The notes beneath the pieces were generated by a model, which was not told the origin of the DNA, did not search any database, and worked only from the letters and a program-made list of their open reading frames with translations. A stretch of 64,000 bases of DNA from Streptomyces regalis (GTDB lineage Bacteria > Actinomycetota > Actinomycetes > Streptomycetales > Streptomycetaceae), in NCBI RefSeq assembly GCF_001509475.1, contig NZ_LLZG01000220.1, positions 1-64,000 on the forward strand. Direction: 5' to 3'. This document shows positions 1-8,046 of this stretch, in pieces. Position 1 is the first letter of the stretch. Each line of letters starts with the position of its first letter. The translations under genes and the position numbers were made by a program.

Positions 1-859
1 GCCCGAAGGCGAGCCGCTCCCCCGCAGCCCCCCGCAGCCGACACCGCCGCCCGTCATCCACCGGCTCAGGCACCCCCAACCACCCCGGCAACCGAGCCGC
101 GACAAACTCCGCAGGCGCATCGAACGTCACCGAGAACTCGTACGTCTCCTGCCGCCGCCACATCGACTGCCGCAGATACTCCGCCGCACTCCCCGTCGGC
201 AACTCCCGCGGAGCGAACCGCGCCCCCGTCGCGAACGGCTCGCTCACCCGGTCCACCCGGAACGTCCGCCAGTCGTCCCGATCGAGGTCGTAGGCGACGA
301 GGTACCAGCGCCGCCCCGTGGACACCAGCCGATACGGCTCGGTCAAGCGACGCGACTGCGTGCCGTCCCCGGCCCGGTACGCGAACCGCAACCGCTCCCG
401 CCCCGCCACAGTCGACGCCATCACGGTCAGCGTCTCGGGCGCGATACTCGCCCCGTCCCCACTGATCAGCGGCGTGGTCGCGGCCTGAAGCGTCGTCACC
501 CGGTGCCGCAACCGCGCCGGCAGCACCTGCTCCAGCTTTGCCAGCGCCCGCACGGACGCCTCCTCCACCCCCTCGACCGCATGCCCGGCCCCGGCCCGCA
601 GCCCGACCGCGATGGCGACGGCCTCCTCGTCGTCCAGGACGAGCGGCGGCATCGCCTTGCCCGCCACGAGCCGATAACCACCGTCGGCCCCCTTGGTCGC
701 CTGCACGGGATACCCCAGTTCCCGCAGCCGGTCGATGTCCCGCCGCACCGTACGCCGGGACACCCCGAGCCGGTCGGCGAGCTCACCGCCGGGCCATTCG
801 CGGGGCGTCTGCAGAAGGGACAGGAGCGTCAGAAGCCGTGCCGGAGTGTCCGTCGTCAT
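1..859 (-). CDS. YafY-type HTH/WYL-domain transcriptional regulator (3' end beyond window)
   Basis: A DNA-binding regulator of the YafY family. The N-terminus (about residues 1-60) is a DeoR/HTH_11-type winged helix containing 'LADRLGVSRRTVRRDIDRL' and then 'GYPVQATKGADGGYRL'. A WYL domain follows, recognisable from 'RWYLVAYDLDRDDWRTFRVD'. WYL domains are thought to bind nucleotide-like or other small ligands. The ATG start lies at 859. No in-frame stop occurs down to base 2, so the C-terminal end lies outside the window. It is divergent from the DHA2 exporter gene with only 62 bp between starts, so it probably controls that exporter and itself; this is inferred from position only. Confidence 0.9.
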   Translation of the reverse strand, partial: MTTDTPARLLTLLSLLQTPREWPGGELADRLGVSRRTVRRDIDRLRELGYPVQATKGADGGYRLVAGKAMPPLVLDDEEAVAIAVGLRAGAGHAVEGVEEASVRALAKLEQVLPARLRHRVTTLQAATTPLISGDGASIAPETLTVMASTVAGRERLRFAYRAGDGTQSRRLTEPYRLVSTGRRWYLVAYDLDRDDWRTFRVDRVSEPFATGARFAPRELPTGSAAEYLRQSMWRRQETYEFSVTFDAPAEFVAARLPGWLGVPEPVDDGRRCRLRGAAGERLAFG

Positions 860-921
860 GAATCCGAGGATGCCGCAGAACTAGGACGCGATCTGACCTA
901 ATGCGGGCATAGCTTCACACC

Positions 922-2499
922 ATGACCTCAAGGACCTCAGCCGGGACAGAGACAGAGCCCGGGCTCCACCCCGCGATCCGCCACAACGCACCGCCCACGC
1001 AGCCCGCCGCAGGCGACCGCCGCCGCTGGTTCGCCCTCGCGATCGTGATGACCGCGGCCTTCATGGACCTCGTCGACGTCACGATCGTCAATATCGCGAT
1101 CCCGTCGATCCAGCGGGAGGCCGGCGCGACGTTCAGCCAGATCCAGTGGATCACCGCCGGTTACGCCCTCGCGTTCGCCGCAGGCCTGATCACCGGCGGC
1201 CGTCTCGGCGACATCCACGGCCGCAAGCGGCTGTTCCTCATCGGCATCGGCGGCTTCACCCTCGCCTCGGCCCTGTGCGGCTTCGCCGCGAACCCGGAGA
1301 TGCTGGTCGCCTCCCGCATCCTGCAGGGCGCGATGGCGTCGCTGATGGTCCCGCAGGTCCTGTCGATCGTGCACGCCACCTTCCCGGCGCACGAACGCGG
1401 CAAGGTCTTCGGCCTGTTCGGCGCGGTCGTCGGCCTCGGTGCGGTCATGGGCCCGCTCCTCGGCGCACTGCTGACGGAGTGGAACCTCTTCGGCCTCGAA
1501 TGGCGCCCGATCTTCCTCATCAACCTCCCGGTCGGCATCGCGGGCCTGATCCTCGGCAGCCGCTTCATCACCGAGTCCAAGGCGCCGAAGGCATTGAAGC
1601 TCGACCTCGTCGGCGTCGCCCTGGTCACCCTCGGCCTGCTGATGCTGCTCTACCCGCTGACCCGGGGCCGCGAGCTCGGCTGGCCGCTGTGGGGGTACGT
1701 GTCGATGGCGGGCGCGTTCGTCGTGCTCGCGGCGCTGGTGGCGTACGAGAGGCGGAAGGCGGCCCGCGACGGCTCCCCGCTGATCGAACTCTCCCTGTTC
1801 AAGGTGAAGAGCTTCGCGGCCGGCATCGCCGTACAGACCGTCTTCGGCGTCGCGCTCGGCATCTTCTTCCTGGTCTGGACGCTGTACATGCAGTTCGGCC
1901 TCGGCTGGACCCCGCTGAAGGCCGGCCTGACCGGCATCCCGTTCTCGATCGCTGTCTCGACGGCGGCCGGTATGTCCGTCCAGAAGCTGGTCCCGCGCTT
2001 CGGCCGCAAGGTGCTCCAGGCGGGCGCGCTGGTGATGGCGATCGGCGTGCTGCTCTACATCTGGGAGTCCAGCCGCTACGGCCTGTCCATCGCCCCCTGG
2101 CAGATGGCCCTGCCCCTGGTCGTCATGGGCGTCGGCATGGGCCTGATCGTGGCGCCCCTGACGGACGCGATCCTCTCCGACGTGCCGCGCGAGCACGCGG
2201 GCTCGGCGTCCGGTCTGATCAACACCGTTCAGCAGATGGGCAACGCGCTCGGCCTCGGCCTGGTCTCGGTGGTCTTCTTCGGCGTCGTCGACGACCGGCT
2301 GACCGCGGCCACGGAGCGCACGGCGGCCGGCATGGCCTTCGCGGACGGCTTCCAGAACGCGCTCGGGTGGGTGGCCGCGGTGATGGCCGTCATCTTCCTC
2401 CTGATGTTCGCCCTGCCGAAGCGCCCGGCACAGCACGTCGAGGTAGCGGCCGAGGAGCCGTCGCCGGCGAGCGAGAAGGAGCCCGCGCTGGTGGGCTGA
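922..2499 (+). CDS. MFS drug-efflux-type transporter, DHA2 (14-TM) family
   Basis: A 525-aa inner-membrane proton-coupled exporter of the EmrB/QacA type. After a hydrophilic N-terminus of about 35 residues the first TM carries 'AFMDLVDVTIVNIAIPSIQ', the DHA2 motif D1 pattern. Motif A follows as 'GGRLGDIHGRKRLFLIG' and motif C as 'GAVVGLGAVMGPLLGALL'. Length and about 14 hydrophobic segments fit DHA2. The C-terminal tail is short and charged. The gene faces a WYL regulator across a 62-bp intergenic region and is followed at once by a strong hairpin, so it is likely monocistronic. The substrate cannot be read from sequence. ATG at 922 is the first good start, although no strong Shine-Dalgarno is visible. 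Confidence 0.92.
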   Translation: MTSRTSAGTETEPGLHPAIRHNAPPTQPAAGDRRRWFALAIVMTAAFMDLVDVTIVNIAIPSIQREAGATFSQIQWITAGYALAFAAGLITGGRLGDIHGRKRLFLIGIGGFTLASALCGFAANPEMLVASRILQGAMASLMVPQVLSIVHATFPAHERGKVFGLFGAVVGLGAVMGPLLGALLTEWNLFGLEWRPIFLINLPVGIAGLILGSRFITESKAPKALKLDLVGVALVTLGLLMLLYPLTRGRELGWPLWGYVSMAGAFVVLAALVAYERRKAARDGSPLIELSLFKVKSFAAGIAVQTVFGVALGIFFLVWTLYMQFGLGWTPLKAGLTGIPFSIAVSTAAGMSVQKLVPRFGRKVLQAGALVMAIGVLLYIWESSRYGLSIAPWQMALPLVVMGVGMGLIVAPLTDAILSDVPREHAGSASGLINTVQQMGNALGLGLVSVVFFGVVDDRLTAATERTAAGMAFADGFQNALGWVAAVMAVIFLLMFALPKRPAQHVEVAAEEPSPASEKEPALVG

Positions 2500-2517
2500 G
2501 CGGGGCCAGAGCGGGGG

Positions 2518-2547
2518 AGGGGCCCGGCACTTCGGTGCCGGGCCCCT
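2518..2547 (+). terminator. Intrinsic terminator-like hairpin after the DHA2 exporter
   Basis: A perfect 13-bp stem (AGGGGCCCGGCAC with its complement) closes a TTCG tetraloop 18 nt after the exporter stop codon. There is no U-tract, which is usual for Streptomyces terminators. Confidence 0.8.
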
Positions 2548-2617
2548 CGTCGTTTCCGTATCGCCCCGGCTCGGATCCGTGTCGCCCCAGCTCGGAAGCC
2601 CGTTCATGCCCGATTGG

Positions 2618-2681
2618 GCCCGAACCTGTTTACTTTCCGGAAATCCGGGCGTAGCCTCCCGTCGAAACCACAAGTTCGGGC
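2618..2681. promoter_or_regulatory. Inverted half-sites flanking the fruR promoter region
   Basis: GCCCGAAC (2618-2625) and GTTCGGGC (2674-2681) form a perfect 8-bp inverted repeat 48 bp apart, just upstream of fruR. Between them lies TTTCCGGAAATCCGGG, a second small palindrome. DeoR-family regulators commonly bind repeated half-sites in their own promoters, so these are candidate FruR sites. The assignment is inferred. Confidence 0.35.
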
Positions 2682-2702
2682 ACAGTTCGGAGGCGAACGG
2701 AC

Positions 2703-3464
2703 ATGTACGCACCGGAGCGGCAGCAGGAGATCCTCCGGCTCGCCCGTGACGGCGGCCGAGTGGACGTCCTGTCGCTGGCCGAGGAGTTCCAGGTGACGGC
2801 GGAGACGATCCGCCGGGATCTGAAGGCCCTCGACCGCGCCGGGCTCCTGCGCCGGGTGCACGGCGGTGCGATCCCGGCCGGGCGTCTGGACTTCGAGCCG
2901 GACCTCGCCGAGCGCGAGTCGACGGCGGCCGACGAGAAGGACCGCGTCGCCAAGGCGGCCCTCGCCGAGCTGCCCACCGAGGGCACGGTGATCCTCGACG
3001 CCGGTACGACGGTGGCCCGCCTCGCGGCCGCGCTGCCGCTGGAGGCGTCCCTCACCGTCGTCACGCACAGCCTGCCCATCGCGGCCCGCCTCGCGGACCA
3101 CCCAGGCATCCAGCTCCACCTGGTCGGGGGACGCGTACGGCACCGTACGCGCGCGGCCGTGGACGCCTGGGCGCTGCGGGCGTACGGCGAGATCCGGGCG
3201 GACGTGCTGTTCGTCGCGGCCAACGGCTTCTCCGCCGAGCACGGTCTGACCACCCCCGACCTCGCCGAGGCCGCGGTCAAGCGTGCCGCCGTCGCCGCCG
3301 CCCGCCGCGTCGTCCTCCTCGCCGACTCCTCCAAGCACGGCCAGGAGCACTTCGCCCGGTTCGGTGACCTGAGCGACGTGGACCTGCTGATCACCGACAG
3401 CGGGCTGAGCCCCGAAGACGCCACCGCGATCGAGCGCGGCGGCACGGAAGTAGTGCGCGCATGA
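2703..3464 (+). CDS. fruR: DeoR/GlpR-family regulator of the fructose operon
   Basis: A 253-aa repressor. The N-terminal winged helix (residues 1-58) has 'RQQEILRLARDGGRVDVLSLAEEFQVTAETIRRDL' in shorter recognisable blocks, ending with the family signature 'LLRRVHGGA'. The rest is a DeoR C-terminal sensor domain with 'ILDAGTTVARLA' and 'ALRAYGEIRADVLFVAANGF', which normally binds a sugar phosphate. The probable effector is fructose 1-phosphate, judged from the operon. A GGAGG box precedes the ATG. The stop overlaps the fruK start (ATGA at 3461-3464), so the two are translationally coupled. Confidence 0.92.
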   Translation: MYAPERQQEILRLARDGGRVDVLSLAEEFQVTAETIRRDLKALDRAGLLRRVHGGAIPAGRLDFEPDLAERESTAADEKDRVAKAALAELPTEGTVILDAGTTVARLAAALPLEASLTVVTHSLPIAARLADHPGIQLHLVGGRVRHRTRAAVDAWALRAYGEIRADVLFVAANGFSAEHGLTTPDLAEAAVKRAAVAAARRVVLLADSSKHGQEHFARFGDLSDVDLLITDSGLSPEDATAIERGGTEVVRA

Positions 3465-4408
3465 TCCTCACCGTCACCCCGAACCCGTCTCTGGACCGCA
3501 CCTACGAGGTCCCGTCCCTCGACCGTGGCGAGGTCATACGCGCCACCGGCGAGCGCATGGACCCGGGCGGCAAGGGCGTGAACGTCTCGCGCGCCGTCGC
3601 GGCCGCCGGGCAGCGCACGGTCGCGGTACTGCCCCTGGGTGGTGCGCCCGGCGCGCTTGTCGCCGACCTGCTCGACGCGCAGGGCATCGAGGTGGCGCCG
3701 GTCCCGGTCGCCGGGGCCACCCGCTCGAACATCGCGCTCGCGGAGTCGGACGGGGTACTGACGAAGATCAACGCGCCCGGTCCCGAGCTGTCCGCGGCCG
3801 AGCAGGAGCTGCTCCTGGAGACGGTCCGCGAGCAGTCCCGCGACGCCGACTGGATCGCCTGCTGCGGAAGCCTGCCCCGAGGGCTCGCGCCGTCCTGGTA
3901 CGCCGATGTGGTCGCCCGGGCGCACGCGGGCGGCGCGCGGATCGCGCTGGACACCTCCGGGCGCGCCCTCCTCGAAGCGCTGCGCGCGCGGCCCGACGTG
4001 GTGAAGCCGAACGCCGAGGAGCTCGCGGAGGCCGTCGGGCGCCCCCTGTCGACCGTGGGTGACGCGGTGAAGGCGGCCGAGGAGTTGCGCGAGATGGGCG
4101 CGCGCGCCGTGCTCGCGAGCCTGGGCGCCGACGGGCAGCTGCTGGTGGACGACGCGGGCGCCTGGTTCGCCAGTGCGCGCGTGGACGTCGTACGCAGCAA
4201 TGTCGGCGCCGGTGACTCCTCCCTCGCCGGGTTCCTGATCGCCGGCGGCAGCGGCCCGGCGGCCCTCGCCTCGGCGGTCGCCCATGGCGCGGCGGCCGTG
4301 CAGCTCCCCGGCAGCGTGATGCCGGCTCCGGGTGACCTGGACATGGCGGCGGTGACGGTCACGGCCGAGGTGCCGCTGGATCGCGTACTGAAGGAGCCGG
4401 TGTCATGA
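3461..4408 (+). CDS. fruK: 1-phosphofructokinase
   Basis: A 315-aa PfkB-family sugar kinase that phosphorylates fructose 1-phosphate, the product of PTS uptake, to fructose 1,6-bisphosphate. It begins 'MILTVTPNPSLDRTYEV', typical of FruK/LacC/PfkB. The substrate-binding 'DPGGKGVNVSRAVAAAG' lies near residue 35. The nucleotide-binding and catalytic motif 'NVGAGDSSLAGFL' lies near residue 247, with the catalytic Asp in GAGD. It overlaps fruR by 4 bases and precedes fruA, separated by a 250-bp gap with a hairpin. Confidence 0.95.
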   Translation: MILTVTPNPSLDRTYEVPSLDRGEVIRATGERMDPGGKGVNVSRAVAAAGQRTVAVLPLGGAPGALVADLLDAQGIEVAPVPVAGATRSNIALAESDGVLTKINAPGPELSAAEQELLLETVREQSRDADWIACCGSLPRGLAPSWYADVVARAHAGGARIALDTSGRALLEALRARPDVVKPNAEELAEAVGRPLSTVGDAVKAAEELREMGARAVLASLGADGQLLVDDAGAWFASARVDVVRSNVGAGDSSLAGFLIAGGSGPAALASAVAHGAAAVQLPGSVMPAPGDLDMAAVTVTAEVPLDRVLKEPVS

Positions 4409-4521
4409 CGAATGTCGTGTTTGTCACAGTTCTTGCCGATCCGGTCCGCAACCGGCGAAGCTCGGCGTTACTCACGCCCGCCGACGGCCGGCAGAGCCTC
4501 CTGAGCCGCTCTGCCGCCCGG

Positions 4522-4552
4522 GGGAGGCGGGTTTTCCCCGATCCCGCCTCCC
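4522..4552 (+). terminator. Intercistronic hairpin between fruK and fruA
   Basis: A 10-bp perfect stem (GGGAGGCGGG and complement) with an 11-nt loop lies in the 250-bp fruK-fruA gap. It could be a partial terminator, an RNA-processing element or an mRNA-stability element that sets unequal expression of the kinase and the permease. It is not clearly a full terminator, because no new promoter for fruA is visible. Confidence 0.45.
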
Positions 4553-4658
4553 TCACCTCCGCCACCCCCCACCGCAGTCACACCACCCCCCACGGCACCC
4601 CCGTCCCCTTCACCGCCCACCAGACTCCCCGGGCGATACGCGAGCGAAGGAGCCCGCG

Positions 4659-6725
4659 ATGAGCGACATGATCACCGCGGACCTGGTCGATCTCGACCTG
4701 TCCGCCGACACCAAGGAAGCGGCGGCGCGTGCCCTCGCCGAGCGCATGGTGGCCCTGGGCCGGGTGACCGACCTCGACGGCTTCCTCGCCGACGTGGCCG
4801 CGCGCGAAGCACAGATGCCCACCGGCCTCGACGGCGGCATCGGCATCCCGCACTGCCGCAGCGAACACGTCACCGAGCCGACGCTCGCCTTCGGGCGCAG
4901 CGCCGCCGGTATCGACTTCGGCGCGGCGGACGGTCCTGCCGACCTGATCTTCCTGATCGCCGCCCCCGCCGGTGCGGACGACGCCCACCTGACGATCCTG
5001 TCGTCGCTGGCCCGCCAGCTGATGAACGCCGAGTTCACGGACGCGCTGCGGTCGGCGGGCGACGCGGTGTCGGCGGCGGCGCTGATCCGCGGCGAGGAGC
5101 CCCCGGCGGCCGATGCCGCCGCTTCGGAAGAGCCCGCAGACTCCGTGGCGTCGTCGGTGGCGGCCTCCGCCGACGCCGCCACGGGCACCACCTCCGACGC
5201 CCCCGCCCAGGCGTCCGGCGAGCGTCCCTTCCGTATCGTCGCCGTCACCTCCTGCCCGACCGGCATCGCCCACACGTACATGGCGGCCGAGTCCCTGGAG
5301 AACGCGGGCCGTGAGGCGGGCGTCGAGCTCGTCGTCGAGACGCAGGGCTCGGCCGGCTTCAGCCGCCTCGACCCGGCCGTCATCGCGGCGGCGGACGGCG
5401 TGATCTTCGCCCACGACGTGTCCGTACGGGAGAAGGACCGCTTCGCCGGCAAGCCCACCGTCGACGTCGGCGTGAAGGCGGGCATCAACCGCCCGGCCGA
5501 ACTCATCGCCGAGGTGCGTGAGAAGGCGGCCCGCGGTGAGGTCACCGCGGCCGCCAGGCCCGGCGGTGGCACCCCCGTCGAGCGCGCCGGCGAGCCCGGC
5601 GAGGGCTACGGCACGAAGCTGCGCAAGTGGCTGATGTCCGGCGTGAGTTACATGGTCCCGTTCGTCGCGGCGGGCGGTCTGCTGATCGCGCTCGGGTTCG
5701 CGATCGGCGGCTGGGAGATCAACAAGGCCAAGCCGGTCACCGAGCACTTCGACTGGCTGCAGGTCGACAGCTGGGCGGCGCTGCTGTTCCAGATCGGCGT
5801 CGTCGCCTTCGGCTTCCTGATCCCCGTCCTCGCCGGCTACATCGCGTACGGCATGGCGGACCGGCCCGGTCTCGTGCCCGGCTTCGTCGGCGGCATGATC
5901 GCCGCCAACATCAACGCGGGCTTCCTCGGCGGTCTGGCCGCCGGTCTGATCGCCGGTGCGGTCGTCCTCGGCATCCAGCGCATCAAGATTCCGCCGGTGT
6001 TGCGCGGCATCATGCCGGTGGTCGTGATCCCGCTGTTCTCCTCGATCGCCGTCGGCTTCCTGATGCTCGTCGTCATCGGCAAGCCCATCGCCGAGGCGCA
6101 GAAGGGCATGACCGACTGGCTCAGCGGCCTCTCCGGTACCAACGCGGTCCTGCTCGGCATCCTGCTCGGCCTGATGATGTGCTTCGACCTGGGCGGACCG
6201 GTCAACAAGGTCGCGTACGCCTTCGCCACCGGCGGTATCGCCGTGCAGGCCCCCAGCGACTCCGCAATGAAGATCATGGCCGCCGTCATGGCCGCGGGTA
6301 TGGTCCCGCCGCTGGGCATGGCCCTGGCCACCGTGGTCCGCAAGAAGCTGTTCACCACGGCCGAGCGCGAGAACGGCAAGGCGGCCTGGGTGCTGGGCGC
6401 CTCCTTCATCTCCGAGGGCGCGATCCCGTTCGCCGCGGCCGACCCGCTGCGCGTGATCCCCGCCTCCATGGCGGGCGGCGCGGTCACCGGCGCGCTGACC
6501 ATGGCCTTCGGCTCGACCCTGCGCGCCCCGCACGGCGGCATCTGGGTCACCTTCCTGATCGGCAAGCCGTTCCTCTACCTGCTGGCCATCGCGGTCGGTA
6601 CGGCGGTCACGGCCGGCCTGGTCATCCTCCTGAAGGGCATGCGCAAGACGGCCCCGGAGGGCACCTCGGCCGCCGGTTCCCCGGTGGCCGCTACCGCGGA
6701 GGCGAAGCAGCCGGTGGCGGCGTAA
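4659..6725 (+). CDS. fruA: PTS fructose-specific enzyme IIABC
   Basis: A 688-aa fused phosphotransferase permease that imports fructose as fructose 1-phosphate. Domain order is IIA (about 1-148, phosphorylated His65 in 'GIGIPHCRSEHV'), an Ala-rich linker, IIB (about 188-285, active Cys199 in 'VTSCPTGIAHTYMAAE'), and membrane IIC (about 318-670, with 'RAPHGGIWV' near the end). Length is normal for actinobacterial fused EIIABC. 'GAAGGAG' precedes the ATG by about 8 nt. A strong hairpin follows the stop. It works with FruK under FruR. Confidence 0.96.
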   Translation: MSDMITADLVDLDLSADTKEAAARALAERMVALGRVTDLDGFLADVAAREAQMPTGLDGGIGIPHCRSEHVTEPTLAFGRSAAGIDFGAADGPADLIFLIAAPAGADDAHLTILSSLARQLMNAEFTDALRSAGDAVSAAALIRGEEPPAADAAASEEPADSVASSVAASADAATGTTSDAPAQASGERPFRIVAVTSCPTGIAHTYMAAESLENAGREAGVELVVETQGSAGFSRLDPAVIAAADGVIFAHDVSVREKDRFAGKPTVDVGVKAGINRPAELIAEVREKAARGEVTAAARPGGGTPVERAGEPGEGYGTKLRKWLMSGVSYMVPFVAAGGLLIALGFAIGGWEINKAKPVTEHFDWLQVDSWAALLFQIGVVAFGFLIPVLAGYIAYGMADRPGLVPGFVGGMIAANINAGFLGGLAAGLIAGAVVLGIQRIKIPPVLRGIMPVVVIPLFSSIAVGFLMLVVIGKPIAEAQKGMTDWLSGLSGTNAVLLGILLGLMMCFDLGGPVNKVAYAFATGGIAVQAPSDSAMKIMAAVMAAGMVPPLGMALATVVRKKLFTTAERENGKAAWVLGASFISEGAIPFAAADPLRVIPASMAGGAVTGALTMAFGSTLRAPHGGIWVTFLIGKPFLYLLAIAVGTAVTAGLVILLKGMRKTAPEGTSAAGSPVAATAEAKQPVAA

Positions 6726-6799
6726 GCCCTCCGCCGGGCAAGCCACCCGCTTGTCCCTTTGGGGCGCTGTGAGTTGTTCACGGCACCTGCGAGATACGT

Positions 6800-6829
6800 C
6801 ACGGTCCGGGCCCATAGGCCCGGACCGTG
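6800..6829 (+). terminator. Terminator of the fruRKA operon
   Basis: A perfect 13-bp stem (CACGGTCCGGGCC and complement) closes a CATA loop 75 nt after the fruA stop. It ends only 16 nt before the next ORF start. Confidence 0.8.
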
Positions 6830-6845
6830 GTGTCTACTGGGGCGC

Positions 6846-7100
6846 ATGCCTGAGCACGTCTCGTTCCTCCAGCTGCTGGGGCCGGTCGTCCTCGCCCTGG
6901 CGGCCGTGCTCTGGGTGATGGGCCTGGCCCGCGTCCTGCGCCGGGCCCGCCTCGAATCGTCGCCGCGGCGCACGGGCCCGGCTCTCTCCGCGCTCCCGCA
7001 CCAGCGGCAGACCGCCCCCGAGCTGGAGGCGGTGGAACTGACCCCGGCGGAACGGGACGCGTTCGCGGGCCTCGTACGACAGCTCGGCGACGGCCGCTGA
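6846..7100 (+). CDS. Small single-pass membrane protein, function unknown
   Basis: An 84-aa protein beginning 'MPEHVSFLQLLGPVVLALA'. One strong TM segment covers about residues 9-28, followed by a basic stretch ('RVLRRARLESSPRR') that places the C-terminus in the cytoplasm. The acidic end 'ELTPAERDAFAGLVRQLGDGR' is likely helical. The ATG at 6846 starts just after the fruA terminator, and only a weak GGGGCG precedes it. Coding is supported by amphipathic composition and GC3. I do not recognise the family. Confidence 0.6.
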   Translation: MPEHVSFLQLLGPVVLALAAVLWVMGLARVLRRARLESSPRRTGPALSALPHQRQTAPELEAVELTPAERDAFAGLVRQLGDGR

Positions 7101-7112
7101 AAAAGAGGGGCG

Positions 7113-7859
7113 TTACGAAACCTGCGCCGCCCGTCGCTCCATCGCATCGCGTGCCGCGTCCTCGCTGACGTACACCTCGCACATGTGCCGCCCGTCCGGC
7201 GTCGCCGTGTGCTCGACCTCCCAGAGGGAGACCTCCTTGCCGTCGTGCAGCAGGAAGGCGTGCTCGTAGAGCGAGAAGCACAAGCCGGCGCGCCCCATGC
7301 GGCTCGGGCGTCCGAACGCCTGCGTGATCTGGTGCGCGAACGCCGTGGTCAGCAGCGCGGCCGTCTCCGCGTCCGGCCGGTCGGCGTTCTCCGCCCGGCG
7401 CAGCAGCCGGCGCGCGTGGTCGGCCGAGTCGTCCGGCACATACGCGTGCCGAGGCGCGGGTATCGGCGACAGCTGCACCGTCACCGGCAGCTCGAAGTCC
7501 GGCGCGTCCGGCGGCAGTGGCAGCCGCGCGGTCGCGGCGCGCAGCTCCTCCTCGTCGACATACACCTCGTGCTGGGGCGCCCGGTCGCGCGCCGTGTTGT
7601 GGACGAGCTCCCACAGGGTGAGCGCCGAGCCGTCGGCGAGCAGCCAGGTATGTCGGTACGTCTCGCGATGCAGCCCCGCGCTGTGGTGCGCGGAGTGCAG
7701 TGAGCTGTCATGAGCCAGCGCACAGTCGAGCCGCCGTATCGTCTCGTCGGGCAGCTCGAAGGAGTTCAGGGCGCGGCCGAGGAGTCGCGCGAGGTGCTCC
7801 TCCGGAGACTCCGGCGACTCGGGTGGTTCGTACGCTGCCGTCTCGTACGGAACGCTCAA
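7113..7859 (-). CDS. DUF6227-family protein, function unknown
   Basis: A 248-aa soluble protein with two imperfect internal repeats. Each half has a helical segment and then an aromatic block of the kind 'TWLLADGSALTLWELVH' or 'AFLLHDGKEVSLWEVEH' followed by a 'EVYV' strand. I recognise it as the Streptomyces DUF6227 family, whose function is unknown. The start is TTG at 7859, supported by GGGAGAA about 4-10 nt upstream. It lies on the same strand as the L,D-transpeptidase gene upstream but 187 bp away, with its own promoter region that contains a perfect palindrome. Confidence 0.75.
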   Translation of the reverse strand: MSVPYETAAYEPPESPESPEEHLARLLGRALNSFELPDETIRRLDCALAHDSSLHSAHHSAGLHRETYRHTWLLADGSALTLWELVHNTARDRAPQHEVYVDEEELRAATARLPLPPDAPDFELPVTVQLSPIPAPRHAYVPDDSADHARRLLRRAENADRPDAETAALLTTAFAHQITQAFGRPSRMGRAGLCFSLYEHAFLLHDGKEVSLWEVEHTATPDGRHMCEVYVSEDAARDAMERRAAQVS

Positions 7860-7916
7860 GGTTTCTCCCGGCGTTGCTGCATGTCACCTTGTGGGTGCAT
7901 ACCGTAGCCCCTCGGG

Positions 7917-7931
7917 CGGACATCATGTCCG
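7917..7931. promoter_or_regulatory. 15-bp palindrome upstream of the DUF6227 gene
   Basis: CGGACATCATGTCCG is a perfect 7-1-7 palindrome about 58 bp upstream of the TTG start at 7859. It is a candidate operator; no binder can be named. Confidence 0.4.
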
Positions 7932-8046
7932 GGAACCGAGAAAACGTACGTCCGGTAAAACGCGCGGGCCGCGCGAGAAGTTCCCGCACGGCCCGACGAA
8001 CCGTCAAGAATCCCTGTTGGGACGGTACTTCAGTGAGTTCCGTGGG

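Noticed and set aside
937-2712. Long reverse-strand open frame opposite the DHA2 exporter (and many like it, e.g. opposite fruA, the acylase, cbiM)
   Set aside because: Antisense frames stay open because of high GC3; composition (Asp/Arg/Gly/Ala-rich) shows no domain and the opposite strand has a clear family protein.
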